Assembly: GCA_016710465.1 (NCBI GenBank)
Contig: JADJVS010000012.1
Span: 62,001-126,000 of the forward strand
Length of the DNA: 64,000 nt
Source: Sulfuritalea sp.
Lineage (GTDB): Bacteria; Pseudomonadota; Gammaproteobacteria; Burkholderiales; Rhodocyclaceae
Direction: 5' to 3'
The first letter of the stretch is position 1, and each line of letters opens with the position of its first letter. Below, in pieces: positions 17,504 through 26,211 of the stretch. The translations under genes and the position numbers were made by a program. The notes under the pieces are model-generated. The model searched no databases. It saw only the letters and a list, made by a program, of their open reading frames with translations, and was not told where the DNA came from.

Positions 17504-18493
17504 TTACTTCTTTTCCGCAGGTGCCGCCGGCGCAGCGGCTTCCGTGGCAGGTGCGGGCGCAGCCGCCGGAGCGTCTTCCTTGGTGCCACCGCCGAGACCG
17601 TAGACATACGCAGTCAGCAAATGTGTCTTGGCGTCACCGAGAAATTCGCCGAAGGCCGGCATGCGATTGATTCGTCCCTTGGCAATCGTTTCGACGATGT
17701 CTGCTTCCGAGCTGCCATACAGCCAGACCTTGTCCGACAGGTTGGGCGCAACGCCGAGCATGCCTTTTCCATCCGCGCCGTGGCAGGCACTGCAGGCGGC
17801 GCCAAACTGTTCCTTGCCGCGCTGGACGCGAATCGAATCCGCGGCGAGGCCGGACAGCGACCGCACATAGTTGGCCAGGTCCTTGATCTGGTCGCCGTTG
17901 AGGTCGGGCTTGACACCCTTGGCCGGCATCGCGGCATCACGACCCTTGGCAATCGACTCCTTGATCTGGTCGGGCGTGCCGCCGAACAGCCAATCCTGGT
18001 CAGTCAGGTTGGGGAAGCCCTTGGCACCCTTGGCGTCGGAACCATGGCACTGCGCGCAGTAGGTAAGGAACAGGCGCTGGCCCATCTCCTTGGCTTCGCT
18101 GTTGGCCGCCACGGCACGGATATCCTGAGCCTGGAACTTCTTGAAGATCGGACCATATTGCTCGTCGGCCTTCTTCATTTCGGTTTCGTATTGACCGCGC
18201 ATGGTCCAGCCGAAGCTACCTGCCATGTTGCCCAGCCCGGGATAGAGCGCGAGATACACGAGGGAAAAAACCACGGTGATGTAGAACATCCAGCGCCACC
18301 AATTGGGCAGCGGGTTGTTGTATTCCTCGAGGGTCTCATCCCAGACGTGCCCCGTCGTTTGGCCTGCATTGGTCTTGGCCTTGTCTTGCAGCAGCAGAAG
18401 CAGGCCGCATCCGAGCACGCTGACCAGCGTGATCACGATGACATACATGCTCCAGAAGCCGCTGACAAAATCGCTGGTGTTCTTGAAGTCCAT
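17504..18493 (-). CDS. ccoP: cbb3 oxidase subunit III, diheme cytochrome CcoP
   Basis: Membrane-anchored diheme cytochrome c that passes electrons to CcoN/CcoO. It is 329 residues long with two N-terminal helices (about 12-35 and 66-88), a linker and two cytochrome c domains. The heme sites are CAQCH (146-150) and CSACH (234-238). A low-complexity Ala/Pro tail of about 25 residues ends in KK, an addition not needed for heme binding. It starts 12 bases after ccoQ. Confidence 0.96.
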   Translation of the reverse strand: MDFKNTSDFVSGFWSMYVIVITLVSVLGCGLLLLLQDKAKTNAGQTTGHVWDETLEEYNNPLPNWWRWMFYITVVFSLVYLALYPGLGNMAGSFGWTMRGQYETEMKKADEQYGPIFKKFQAQDIRAVAANSEAKEMGQRLFLTYCAQCHGSDAKGAKGFPNLTDQDWLFGGTPDQIKESIAKGRDAAMPAKGVKPDLNGDQIKDLANYVRSLSGLAADSIRVQRGKEQFGAACSACHGADGKGMLGVAPNLSDKVWLYGSSEADIVETIAKGRINRMPAFGEFLGDAKTHLLTAYVYGLGGGTKEDAPAAAPAPATEAAAPAAPAEKK

Positions 18494-18505
18494 GTCAGTT
18501 TCCTT

Positions 18506-18685
18506 TCAGTTATCGACTTGTCCCGCGCCCTTGCCCGGAACCATCGGCGAATCGTCGTCGAGTGGCAGCCGCGCAGCCTCGTCGTAGGTCTGCTTGCGGC
18601 GATCCGAGTAGGCCCACCAGACGATGCCCATGAACGCAAGGAACGCGAGCACCGTGATGATGGAACGCAGGTCGTTGATGTCCAT
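18506..18685 (-). CDS. ccoQ: cbb3 oxidase subunit CcoQ
   Basis: A 59-residue protein: MDINDLRSIITV, a single helix to WWAYSDRRK, then an acidic tail (PLDDDSPMVPGKG). Length, helix and tail match CcoQ/FixQ, which stabilises the cbb3 complex. It starts at the ATG at 18685, two bases after the ccoO stop, and ends at a TGA at 18506, twelve bases before ccoP. Confidence 0.9.
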   Translation of the reverse strand: MDINDLRSIITVLAFLAFMGIVWWAYSDRRKQTYDEAARLPLDDDSPMVPGKGAGQVDN

Positions 18686-18687
18686 GC

Positions 18688-19299
18688 TTAGCGAGTCTGC
18701 TTGAGCGCGAGGCCCATTCCCTGCAGATAGGCGATCAGGGCTTCGATTTCAGTCTTGCCCTCGACGGCCTTCGGCGCGTCGGTGATTTCCTTATCGGTAT
18801 AGGGAACGCCCACGGCACGCAGGGCAGCCATCTTGGCGCTGATGTTGGGCTCCTTCAACGGACGATCCAGCCAGGAATACGCCGGCATGTTCGACTCGGG
18901 GACTACGTCGCGCGGGTTCATCAGGTGCGTGTAATGCCACTGGTCGGAATAGCGGCCGCCGACGCGATGCAAGTCCGGACCGGTCCGCTTCGAACCCCAC
19001 TGGAAAGGGTGGTCATAGATGAACTCCCCCGCCACCGAGTAGTGGCCGTAGCGCTCGGTCTCGGCACGGAACGGGCGGATCATCTGCGAGTGGCAGTTGT
19101 AGCAGCCTTCACGGATGTAGATGTCGCGGCCGGCAAGGCGCAGCGGTTCGTAGGGTTTGACCAGTTCGTTCAAAGGCGTGGTGGTCGATTTCTGGAAAAA
19201 CAGCGGCACGATCTCGACCAGGCCCCCGAAAGCAATGGTAACGATGGTGAGAACGATCAACAGCGGAACGCTGCGTTCGATCTTGTCATGATTCAACAT
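18688..19299 (-). CDS. ccoO: cbb3 oxidase subunit II, monoheme cytochrome CcoO
   Basis: Membrane-anchored cytochrome c of 203 residues. A single N-terminal helix (about 10-33) is followed by the heme-binding CYNCH (66-70) and the family segment SQMIRPFRAETERYG. Candidate Met ligands lie in the loop around PESNMPAYSWL. It transfers electrons to the CcoN active site. It is placed between ccoN and ccoQ in the canonical order. Confidence 0.96.
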   Translation of the reverse strand: MLNHDKIERSVPLLIVLTIVTIAFGGLVEIVPLFFQKSTTTPLNELVKPYEPLRLAGRDIYIREGCYNCHSQMIRPFRAETERYGHYSVAGEFIYDHPFQWGSKRTGPDLHRVGGRYSDQWHYTHLMNPRDVVPESNMPAYSWLDRPLKEPNISAKMAALRAVGVPYTDKEITDAPKAVEGKTEIEALIAYLQGMGLALKQTR

Positions 19300-19330
19300 G
19301 ATTCATAGCTCCTTATTCATTGCGTTCGGC

Positions 19331-20767
19331 TTAATGGGCGCCGGCCGGCTCTAGTACCGGGGCGTCGGTGGCCTTGCCGGCCGCCATCGTCAGGAACATG
19401 TTCCACGCCATGATGATCATGCCGGTCAGGAACAGGAGGCCGCCGAGCAGACGAATCGTCCAGAACGGGTAGGTGGCCTTGACGGACTCGACGAACGAGT
19501 AGGTTAGGGTGCCATCCACGTTGGTGGCACGCCACATTAGGCCCTGCATCACTCCGGCAATCCACATCGAGGCGATGTAGAGCACGACGCCGATGGTTGC
19601 CACCCAGAAATGGACCTCGATCAGCTTCTTCGATGCCATTTCGGTCTTGCCGAAGACCCTTGGCAACAGGTAGTAGGTGCAACCTATCGCAATCATCGCG
19701 ACCCAGCCCAGGGCGCCGCTATGGACGTGGCCAACGGTCCAGTCGGTGTAGTGCGACAGCGCATTCACCGTCTTGATGGACATCATCGGGCCCTCGAAGG
19801 TCGACATGCCGTAGAACGAGAGCGAGGTGATCATGAACTTCAGGATCGGATCGTCACGCAGTTTGTGCCAGGCACCCGACAGCGTCATGATGCCGTTGAT
19901 CATGCCGCCCCAGGAGGGTGCCAGCAGGATCAGCGAAAAAATCATGCCGATCGACTGGGTCCAGTCCGGCAGCGCGGTGTAGTGCAGGTGGTGCGGACCA
20001 GCCCACATGTAGGTGAACACCAGAGCCCAGAAGTGCACCACCGACAGGCGGTAGGAATACACCGGGCGGCCGGCCTGCTTCGGCACGAAGTAGTACATCA
20101 TGCCGAGGAAGCCGGCGGTCAGGAAGAAGCCGACCGCGTTGTGGCCGTACCACCACTGGATCATCGCGTCCTGCACGCCGGCGTAGGCCGAGTAGGACTT
20201 CGGCGTCAGCACGCCTGCGGCGAAGACCGGAACCTCGGCGCTGTTGACCAGGTGCAATACCGCGACCGTCAGGATGAAGCCGCCGAAAAACCAGTTGGCA
20301 ACGTAAATGTGACTGACCTTGCGCTTGACCAGGGTGCCAAAGAACACGATGGCGTAGGAGACCCAGACCACGGTGATCAACAGGTCGATCGGCCATTCAA
20401 GTTCGGCGTATTCCTTACCCGAGGTAAATCCCAGCGGTAGGGAAAGCGCAGCCAGCACGATGATCAGTTGCCAGCCCCAGAACGTGAATGCCGCCAGTCC
20501 GGGCGCAAAAAGCGTCGTGTGGCTGGTGCGCTGCACACAGTAATACGAGGTGGCGAATAGCGAGCAGCCGCCGAAGGCAAAGATCACCGCATTGGTGTGC
20601 AGGGGCCGCAGGCGACCATAGCTTAGAAACTCGTGCACGTTCAATTCCGGCCAGACCAACTGGGCGGCGATTATCACGCCGACCAACATGCCGACGATGC
20701 CCCAGATTACGGTCATCACGGCGAACTGGCGCACGACTTTGTAGTTGTAAGTCGCTTGCGATTGCAT
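19331..20767 (-). CDS. ccoN: cbb3 oxidase catalytic subunit I CcoN
   Basis: Catalytic heme-copper subunit that reduces oxygen at high affinity and pumps protons. It has 478 residues and about twelve helices. The segment VVHFWALVFTYMWAGPHHLHY contains CuB ligands and the active-site tyrosine region, WWYGHNAVGF holds another ligand, and GHVHSGALGW has the paired heme histidines. An FNR box lies about 113 bases upstream and a terminator separates it from ccoS, so ccoNOQP is probably transcribed from its own anaerobic promoter. Confidence 0.97.
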   Translation of the reverse strand: MQSQATYNYKVVRQFAVMTVIWGIVGMLVGVIIAAQLVWPELNVHEFLSYGRLRPLHTNAVIFAFGGCSLFATSYYCVQRTSHTTLFAPGLAAFTFWGWQLIIVLAALSLPLGFTSGKEYAELEWPIDLLITVVWVSYAIVFFGTLVKRKVSHIYVANWFFGGFILTVAVLHLVNSAEVPVFAAGVLTPKSYSAYAGVQDAMIQWWYGHNAVGFFLTAGFLGMMYYFVPKQAGRPVYSYRLSVVHFWALVFTYMWAGPHHLHYTALPDWTQSIGMIFSLILLAPSWGGMINGIMTLSGAWHKLRDDPILKFMITSLSFYGMSTFEGPMMSIKTVNALSHYTDWTVGHVHSGALGWVAMIAIGCTYYLLPRVFGKTEMASKKLIEVHFWVATIGVVLYIASMWIAGVMQGLMWRATNVDGTLTYSFVESVKATYPFWTIRLLGGLLFLTGMIIMAWNMFLTMAAGKATDAPVLEPAGAH

Positions 20768-20846
20768 GATGGATTCACCTCACATTGACAAAGAAAAACG
20801 GGTTGTCCGACCGCTTTGATGCAGTGCGGTATCAAAAATTTTCGGC

Positions 20847-20887
20847 AGATTACCGCAGTAGCCTTACCGCTTCTTGATGCAAATCAA
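20847..20887 (-). promoter_or_regulatory. FNR-dependent promoter of ccoNOQP
   Basis: TTGATGCAAATCAA (20874-20887) is a perfect 10-of-10 FNR box. On the minus strand TAATCT (20852-20847) starts about 28.5 bases from its centre, close to class II -10 spacing. The implied leader is about 70 bases long. This is one half of a 353-base gene-free stretch between ccoS and ccoN. The other half holds a second perfect box and a terminator. Confidence 0.85.
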
Positions 20888-20995
20888 AATATATCCGACT
20901 TCAAGGAAAATAACTACTACATAAGTATGGTTTATTTGCCTATGAATTTGGCTCGCGCGAGCCTTGCCAGAATCGCAAGCGCTTGAAATCAGGCG

Positions 20996-21022
20996 AAAAA
21001 AAAGGGTGCGCAGTGCGCACCC
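20996..21022 (-). terminator. Strong Rho-independent terminator
   Basis: The stem GGGTGCGCA/TGCGCACCC (21004-21022) is followed on the minus strand by eight T residues (21003-20996). It would stop transcription coming from ccoI-ccoS or from the FNR box at 21111. It isolates the ccoN promoter downstream. Confidence 0.88.
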
Positions 21023-21076
21023 CCAACCCCAACAGAGAGCCTTTGGGCAGCAGCCAAGGCCACTGCCATAAAACCC
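20996..21076 (-). ncRNA. Candidate FNR-activated small RNA (about 80 nt)
   Basis: A perfect FNR box (21111-21124) has a CATACT element at 21088-21083, exactly 29.5 bases from its centre, as in class II FNR promoters. Transcription would begin near 21076 and end at the terminator at 20996, giving about 80 nt with no plausible coding frame. A first imperfect stem (GCCTTGG pairing with CCAAAGGC, 21039-21060) precedes the terminator stem. The layout recalls FnrS of enterobacteria and the FNR-dependent AniS RNA of Neisseria, but I see no sequence relation. The box could instead act on ccoI-ccoS messenger or be non-functional. Confidence 0.45.
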
Positions 21077-21082
21077 ACGCAG

Positions 21083-21124
21083 AGTATGGTTACTTGCGTC
21101 CAAGCCTGCATTGATCTGTATCAA
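21083..21124 (-). promoter_or_regulatory. Perfect FNR box with class II -10 element, no gene immediately downstream
   Basis: TTGATCTGTATCAA (21111-21124) matches the FNR consensus at 10 of 10 positions and overlaps the ccoS stop codon. CATACT at 21088-21083 matches TATAAT at four positions at ideal spacing. Any transcript meets the terminator at 21022-20996, well before ccoN, so the promoter appears to drive only a short RNA. Confidence 0.7.
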
Positions 21125-21357
21125 GTGTCGTTCAGATTGGCTTGGGCACTGTCAGATACCCGTGATTTCGGCGGAGCCGCTGCCGTGCCGTGGTCCGCCG
21201 TCCTCGTCCCATCGTTACTGTCGTCATCCATGAGGATTCGGTAACCAGGCCCGTCGAGATCGTCATATTGGTTGCTGCGCAGGGACCACCAGAAAAATAC
21301 GGCGATGATGAACACCAGGACCAGCGACAGCGGAATCAGCAAATACAGGATGTCCAT
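21121..21357 (-). CDS. ccoS: cbb3 oxidase maturation protein CcoS
   Basis: A 78-residue protein with one N-terminal helix (LIPLSLVLVFIIAVFFWW) followed by RSNQYDDLDGPGYRIL, the family signature of CcoS/FixS. CcoS is needed for cofactor insertion into cbb3 oxidase. The tail after residue 45 is longer and less conserved than usual. The ATG directly abuts the ccoI stop, and the stop codon overlaps the perfect FNR box. Confidence 0.93.
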   Translation of the reverse strand: MDILYLLIPLSLVLVFIIAVFFWWSLRSNQYDDLDGPGYRILMDDDSNDGTRTADHGTAAAPPKSRVSDSAQANLNDT

Positions 21358-23805
21358 TCAGTCTTTCTGTAAACGCAAGGCGTTGAGCACGACCAGCAGC
21401 GAACTCGCCGACATGCCTATCCCCGCCATCCAGGGGGTGACCCAACCGGCCATGGCGAGCGGGATCGCGAGAAAATTGTAGCCAAATGCCCAGAGCAGGT
21501 TCTGCCTGACAATTCCCAGCGTGCGCCGCGCCAAGCGCAAGCCCTTCGGCAAAGCCAGCAAGTCATTCCCGAGAAGCACCACGTCGGCGTTCGCCCGGGC
21601 CAGGTCGGCGCCACCTCCCATGGCGATCGAAACCTGCGCCTGCGCCAGCACCGGTGCGTCATTGACGCCGTCGCCCACCATCGCCACCGTCTCGCCGGCG
21701 GCCTGCAGCGCGGCCATCGCCGCATGCTTGCCCTCGGGCCCCAGTCCGGCCCGGATATCCGCAATGCCCAGGGCCGCGCCGACGCTGCGCGCCGCGGCGA
21801 GCGTGTCACCGCTGAACATGGACAACTTGACCCCCATCGCGCCGAGTTGGCTCGACATCGCCACCGCCTCGGGACGCAGCCCATCGCTGAGGCGGAAAAA
21901 TGCTAGCCACCCGGAGGCATCGCCGAGCGCTATCACGGTGTCGCCCTCGCCTGGCATTTCCTTCAGAACATCCGGAATCGCCTGGCCATGGGCCTCCGCG
22001 ACAAACTCCGGGCGACCGAGCCGAACCAGCCGGCCGGCGATAACGCCTTCGACCCCCGCGCCGGTAACGCCCCGAATCCGCTCCGCCGCGGGCAACGTCC
22101 CGTCGATGTCCGTCATCAACGCGCGTGCGATCGGATGCTCCGATCCGCGTTCGAGCATAGCGGCAATCCTGCGCGCCTCGTCGCTTTCTCCCCGCACGGG
22201 TAGCACCGACGTCACCACCATCCGCCCGAGCGTCAACGTTCCGGTCTTGTCGAAAACAAAGCGATCGGCGCGCGCAAGCGCCTCTATGGCGTGGCCCCGG
22301 GTCACCAGCACACCCTTGGCCGCCAGGGCTCCGGTTGCCACCGTCATTGCCGCCGGCGTCGCCAGGGACAGGGCACAGGGACAACTGACCACCAGCACGG
22401 CAACGAATACCCACAGCGCCCGCGACGGATCGATCCACCACCAGGCCATCGCGGTGGCCACCGCCAACACCAGTAGCGCAACGATGAAGCGCCCGGCAAC
22501 GCGGTCCGCCACTTCAACCAGCCGCGGCTTCTCGGTCGCGGCCCGTTCCATCAGCCGCTGGATCGCCGCCAGGCGGGTGTTCTCGCCAACGCGTTCCACC
22601 CGCATGACCAGCGGGCTGGCCGTGTTGACACTGCCGCCAATCAGCGAGTCACCCATGAGTTTGGCGACGGGACGGCTTTCCCCGGTGAGCAGGGATTCAT
22701 CCGCGGCACTCTCGCCATCCACCACCGCGCCGTCGGCGGGAAAGGTTTCGCCGGGCCTGACCATCACCACATCGCCGGGATTCAGCTCGGCCACGGCAAC
22801 ACGGCGCGAACTTGCTTCGTCATGACGGGGCCAGTCGGGAAGGAGCAGCGCAAACGCGGGAATCGCACGCGCCAGCGTCTCGACACTGCGCGCCGCCTTC
22901 TGTCGCGCCATCATTTCGAGGTAGCGCCCGGAAAGCAGGAAGAACACGAACATCGTGACCGAGTCGAAATACACCTCGCCCGATGCCGTCAGCGTGGCCC
23001 ACAGGCTGGCGGCAAACGCGGCCCCTATGCCAAGCGCCACCGGCACATCCATGCCCATCCGCGATAGGCGCATATCGCGCCAGGCGCTGACGAAGAAGGG
23101 GGCCGCCGAATACAGCATCACCGGCGTCGTCAAGATCAGGCTGGCCCAGCGCATCAGTTGTTCGATATCCGCGGTCATGTCGCCGGCCGCCAGATAGACG
23201 GGAATCGCGTACATCATTACCTGCATCATGCCGAAGCCGGCGACGAAGAGCCGCCACAGCGCCGTCTTGCGTTCCTTGCGCGCCAGCTCCTCGGAACGCC
23301 CCACGTCATAGGGATGGGCTCGATAGCCAATCGCCACGATGGCTTCGAGCAGCGCCGAGAGGCGCGTCTCACGCTCGTCCCAGCGGACCCGCGCGCGCCG
23401 CGTCGTGTAATTGATATCTACCGATACCACGCCCGGCTGGCGCCTGAGATGCGACTCGTTGAGCCAGACACAAGCGGCGCAGGTGATGCCCTCGAGCATC
23501 AGCGCGGCTTCCTTGACATGCCCGCCGGCGTCGCCGTCAACGCGGCGCACGAAGCTCTTTTGCACGTCCGGATGATCGAACAGACCGAGTTCCGCGATCG
23601 CCTGGGGCATGGCTTCGCGCGGACTTTCGGGCAGGGCATCGCGGTGCCGGTAGTAGTCCGCCAGCCCGTTGGCGACAATGGCCTGCGCCACGGCGGAACA
23701 TCCGACGCAACACATTGCGCGCTTCTCGCCGCCGATCTCGACGGCGAAATCCACGTCCTCCGGAATCGGCAGGCCGCAGTGGTAACAGGCCTCTTGTCCG
23801 GCCAT
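21358..23805 (-). CDS. ccoI: Copper-transporting P-type ATPase CcoI (FixI)
   Basis: P1B ATPase of 815 residues that exports Cu for cbb3 assembly, distinct from the detoxifying copA of this window. An N-terminal cysteine-rich metal-binding stretch (CYHC at 7-10, CCVGC at 32-36) is characteristic of FixI/CcoI. An HMA domain (GITCAAC, 106-112), TGES, SCPC, DKTGT and GDGVNDAP follow. I chose the ATG at 23805; the longer in-frame start overlaps the preceding dehydrogenase gene and adds only basic residues. Confidence 0.94.
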   Translation of the reverse strand: MAGQEACYHCGLPIPEDVDFAVEIGGEKRAMCCVGCSAVAQAIVANGLADYYRHRDALPESPREAMPQAIAELGLFDHPDVQKSFVRRVDGDAGGHVKEAALMLEGITCAACVWLNESHLRRQPGVVSVDINYTTRRARVRWDERETRLSALLEAIVAIGYRAHPYDVGRSEELARKERKTALWRLFVAGFGMMQVMMYAIPVYLAAGDMTADIEQLMRWASLILTTPVMLYSAAPFFVSAWRDMRLSRMGMDVPVALGIGAAFAASLWATLTASGEVYFDSVTMFVFFLLSGRYLEMMARQKAARSVETLARAIPAFALLLPDWPRHDEASSRRVAVAELNPGDVVMVRPGETFPADGAVVDGESAADESLLTGESRPVAKLMGDSLIGGSVNTASPLVMRVERVGENTRLAAIQRLMERAATEKPRLVEVADRVAGRFIVALLVLAVATAMAWWWIDPSRALWVFVAVLVVSCPCALSLATPAAMTVATGALAAKGVLVTRGHAIEALARADRFVFDKTGTLTLGRMVVTSVLPVRGESDEARRIAAMLERGSEHPIARALMTDIDGTLPAAERIRGVTGAGVEGVIAGRLVRLGRPEFVAEAHGQAIPDVLKEMPGEGDTVIALGDASGWLAFFRLSDGLRPEAVAMSSQLGAMGVKLSMFSGDTLAAARSVGAALGIADIRAGLGPEGKHAAMAALQAAGETVAMVGDGVNDAPVLAQAQVSIAMGGGADLARANADVVLLGNDLLALPKGLRLARRTLGIVRQNLLWAFGYNFLAIPLAMAGWVTPWMAGIGMSASSLLVVLNALRLQKD

Positions 23806-23833
23806 CAGCGGAGTGGTCCCGGCACGCTTGCGC

Positions 23834-24601
23834 TTACTTCGGCGCCATGCGGATGGCACCGTCGAGACGGATCACTTCACCATTGAGCATTTCGTTCTCG
23901 ATGATGTGCCGTACCAGCGCCGCATACTCCGCCGGCCTGCCAAGGCGGGAGGGAAAGGGAACCATTTTGCCCAGTGCATCCTGGACTTCCCGAGGCATGC
24001 CCAGCAGCATCGGCGTCTCGAAGATGCCCGGCGCGATGGTCATCACGCGTATGCCGAAACGGGCCAGTTCGCGCGCGATCGGCAAGGTCATGCCGACCAC
24101 GCCGCCCTTGGACGCGGCATAGGCGGCCTGGCCGATCTGGCCGTCGTAGGCCGCCACCGAGGCGGTGCTGACGATCACCCCACGCTCGCCGGCCGCGTTC
24201 GGCTCGCCCTGGCTCATGGCCTCCGCCGCGAGGCGGATCATGTTGAAACTGCCGAGCAGATTGACATTGATGGTACGCGCGAATACATCGAGTGAATGCG
24301 GACCATTGCGCCCGAGCACCTTCTCCGCCGGCGCGATCCCCGCGCAATTCACCAGACCATGCAAGCCGCCAAAGGCCTCCACGGCGGTTTCGACACAGGC
24401 ACGGGCACTGGCCTCGTCGGCGACGTTGGTGGCCACGAAGCGCACGTTCGCGCCAAGTTCATCGCTCAAGGCCTTACCCGCGGTCTCATTCAAGTCGGCG
24501 AGAAGCACCTTGGCGCCCTGGCCAGCCAGCAGTCGCGCCGTGCCTGCGCCGAGTCCTGAAGCGCCGCCGGTGATGATGAATACGCTGTCCTTGATTTGCA
24601 T
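23834..24601 (-). CDS. Short-chain dehydrogenase, 3-hydroxyacyl-CoA dehydrogenase type
   Basis: Classical SDR of 255 residues. The NAD-binding TGGASGLG motif is at residues 11-18, with NCAG, a catalytic Ser in STASVAAYDG and YAASK following. Asp in the LLADLN segment after the second strand suggests NAD(H) preference. The sequence pattern (VFIITGGASGLG, ending VIRLDGAIRM) is like type II 3-hydroxyacyl-CoA dehydrogenases of beta-oxidation. It sits between a tRNA gene and ccoI with no operon partner of fatty-acid metabolism. Confidence 0.85.
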   Translation of the reverse strand: MQIKDSVFIITGGASGLGAGTARLLAGQGAKVLLADLNETAGKALSDELGANVRFVATNVADEASARACVETAVEAFGGLHGLVNCAGIAPAEKVLGRNGPHSLDVFARTINVNLLGSFNMIRLAAEAMSQGEPNAAGERGVIVSTASVAAYDGQIGQAAYAASKGGVVGMTLPIARELARFGIRVMTIAPGIFETPMLLGMPREVQDALGKMVPFPSRLGRPAEYAALVRHIIENEMLNGEVIRLDGAIRMAPK

Positions 24602-24658
24602 GCCTGGCCTCGCTTGATGGTCGGATGCTCGCGACGAACCACGGAAACATCCAAGAAA

Positions 24659-24692
24659 CAGGGCCTGCCGCCCGAAGGAGCGACAGGCCCTG
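24659..24692 (-). terminator. Terminator after tRNA-Thr
   Basis: Long inverted repeat (CAGGGCCTGCCGC pairing with GCGACAGGCCCTG, one mismatch) directly downstream of the tRNA 3' end on the minus strand, followed by TTTCTT. It should end the tRNA transcript ahead of the dehydrogenase gene. Confidence 0.8.
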
Positions 24693-24696
24693 AAAT

Positions 24697-24772
<76 letters not shown>

Positions 24773-24850
24773 AATTTGAGCGGATGCGGATTATACCCGC
24801 CACCCCGGCGCGAAGGCAACGCGACAGCCGCGATGCCCCACGCCGGAGGG

Positions 24851-25780
24851 CTAATCCGAGAGTTCCCGGGGAATCGGAAAGTTGATATTCTCGGGCACGC
24901 CATCAAGGGTGTCGACCCTCAGCGCACCCAGGGTCTTCAGGCGGTCGACCACGCCGTTCACCAGCACCTCCGGCGCCGATGCCCCCGCGGTTACACCAAC
25001 GCGCGAATCACGATCCAGCCATGCCGGGTCGATCTGCTCGGCGCCATCCACCAGATAGGCGGGCACACCGCTGATCGCCGCGACCTCGCGCAAGCGGTTC
25101 GAGTTGGAACTGTTCCTGGAGCCGACGACGATGACCCGGTCGACCTTGCCCACCAATGCTTTCACCGCGTCCTGGCGATTCTGCGTGGCGTAGCAGATGT
25201 CGTCCTTGCGCGGACCGACGATGGCGGGAAACCTTTGGTTCAGCGCATGCACGATGACGCGGGCATCATCAACCGACAAGGTCGTCTGCGTCACGTAGGC
25301 CAGCGGCGGGACGTTGCCCGGGGCGATCTCCAGGCGCGCGACATCCTCGATGCTCTCGACGAGATACATTTTTCCCGTCGCCTGTCCCATGGTGCCTTCG
25401 ACCTCGGGATGACCCTTGTGGCCGATCATGATGATCTCGTAATCCTGCTTGTGCAGGCGCGCCACTTCCATGTGCACCTTGGTCACCAGCGGGCAGGTCG
25501 CGTCATAGACGCGCAGGCCCCTTGCCTCCGCCTCGCGACGCACGGACTGGGGCACGCCGTGGGCGCTGAAAATCACCGTCGCGCCATCCGGCACCTCCGC
25601 CAGTTCCTCGACGAACACGGCCCCTTTGGCCTTGAGTCCATCGACCACATAACGGTTGTGCACCACTTCGTGGCGAACATAGATCGGTGCGCCGAACTTT
25701 TCCAGCGCGCGCTCGACGATGGCGATGGCGCGCTCGACGCCGGCACAAAAACCGCGTGGGTTCGCAAGCAGGATATCCAT
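24851..25780 (-). CDS. ispH: 4-hydroxy-3-methylbut-2-enyl diphosphate reductase IspH
   Basis: Final enzyme of the MEP isoprenoid pathway, reducing HMBPP to IPP and DMAPP with an iron-sulfur cluster. It is 309 residues long, with cluster cysteines C12 (RGFCAG), C96 (DATCPL) and C196 (DICYAT). The ATG at 25780 overlaps the fkpB stop (ATGA); a GTG three bases upstream is the alternative. It is last gene of the ribF-ileS-lspA-fkpB-ispH operon, a classic proteobacterial order. Confidence 0.97.
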   Translation of the reverse strand: MDILLANPRGFCAGVERAIAIVERALEKFGAPIYVRHEVVHNRYVVDGLKAKGAVFVEELAEVPDGATVIFSAHGVPQSVRREAEARGLRVYDATCPLVTKVHMEVARLHKQDYEIIMIGHKGHPEVEGTMGQATGKMYLVESIEDVARLEIAPGNVPPLAYVTQTTLSVDDARVIVHALNQRFPAIVGPRKDDICYATQNRQDAVKALVGKVDRVIVVGSRNSSNSNRLREVAAISGVPAYLVDGAEQIDPAWLDRDSRVGVTAGASAPEVLVNGVVDRLKTLGALRVDTLDGVPENINFPIPRELSD

Positions 25781-26211
25781 CACATGATCCCCAGGACTTC
25801 GACTTCGAAACGGATGGCCTTGCCGGCCAGCGGATGGTTGAAATCGACCAGCACCGCCTCGGCATCGAGTTCGCGCACCATGCCGGTGAACTTGTCGCCG
25901 GCGGGCGAGGCGAATTCGATCAGACCGTGCAGTTCGGGTGCCACGCCGGCGGGCAGGTCGGCAATCCCGATACGCTGCACCAGTTGCGGATTGTGCGCGC
26001 CGAAGGCCTGGTCGGGATCAAGCAGGAACACATGGCGCTGGCCGGGCTCGATGCCGATGATGCAGCGCTCCAGCATCGGCGCCAGTTCGCCGGTGCCCAA
26101 CTGCAAGGTGGCCGGTCCGGTACCGAAGGTGCTCACAAAATCGATGTCGTCGCTGTTGGCAACGCGGTAATGCAGGGCGATGTAGCTGTCGGGCTGAACG
26201 GTATCGGTCAC
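25780..26211 (-). CDS. fkpB: FKBP-type peptidyl-prolyl isomerase FkpB (SlpA)
   Basis: A 143-residue cytosolic FKBP/SlyD-like isomerase. It begins with a strand (SYIALHYRV), has the FGTGPATLQLGTGELAPMLE segment near the active site, then an insert-in-flap domain and FNHPLAGKAIRFEVEVLGI at the end. The start is a GTG at 26211 overlapping the lspA stop (GTGA); longer frames have no family similarity. Its place between lspA and ispH is conserved in proteobacteria. Confidence 0.92.
   Translation of the reverse strand: MTDTVQPDSYIALHYRVANSDDIDFVSTFGTGPATLQLGTGELAPMLERCIIGIEPGQRHVFLLDPDQAFGAHNPQLVQRIGIADLPAGVAPELHGLIEFASPAGDKFTGMVRELDAEAVLVDFNHPLAGKAIRFEVEVLGIM

Noticed and set aside
20864..21124. 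Minus-strand 86-codon frame between ccoS and ccoN
   Set aside because: It crosses the terminator hairpin and both FNR boxes, has no ribosome-binding site and no family; a non-coding RNA explains the region better.
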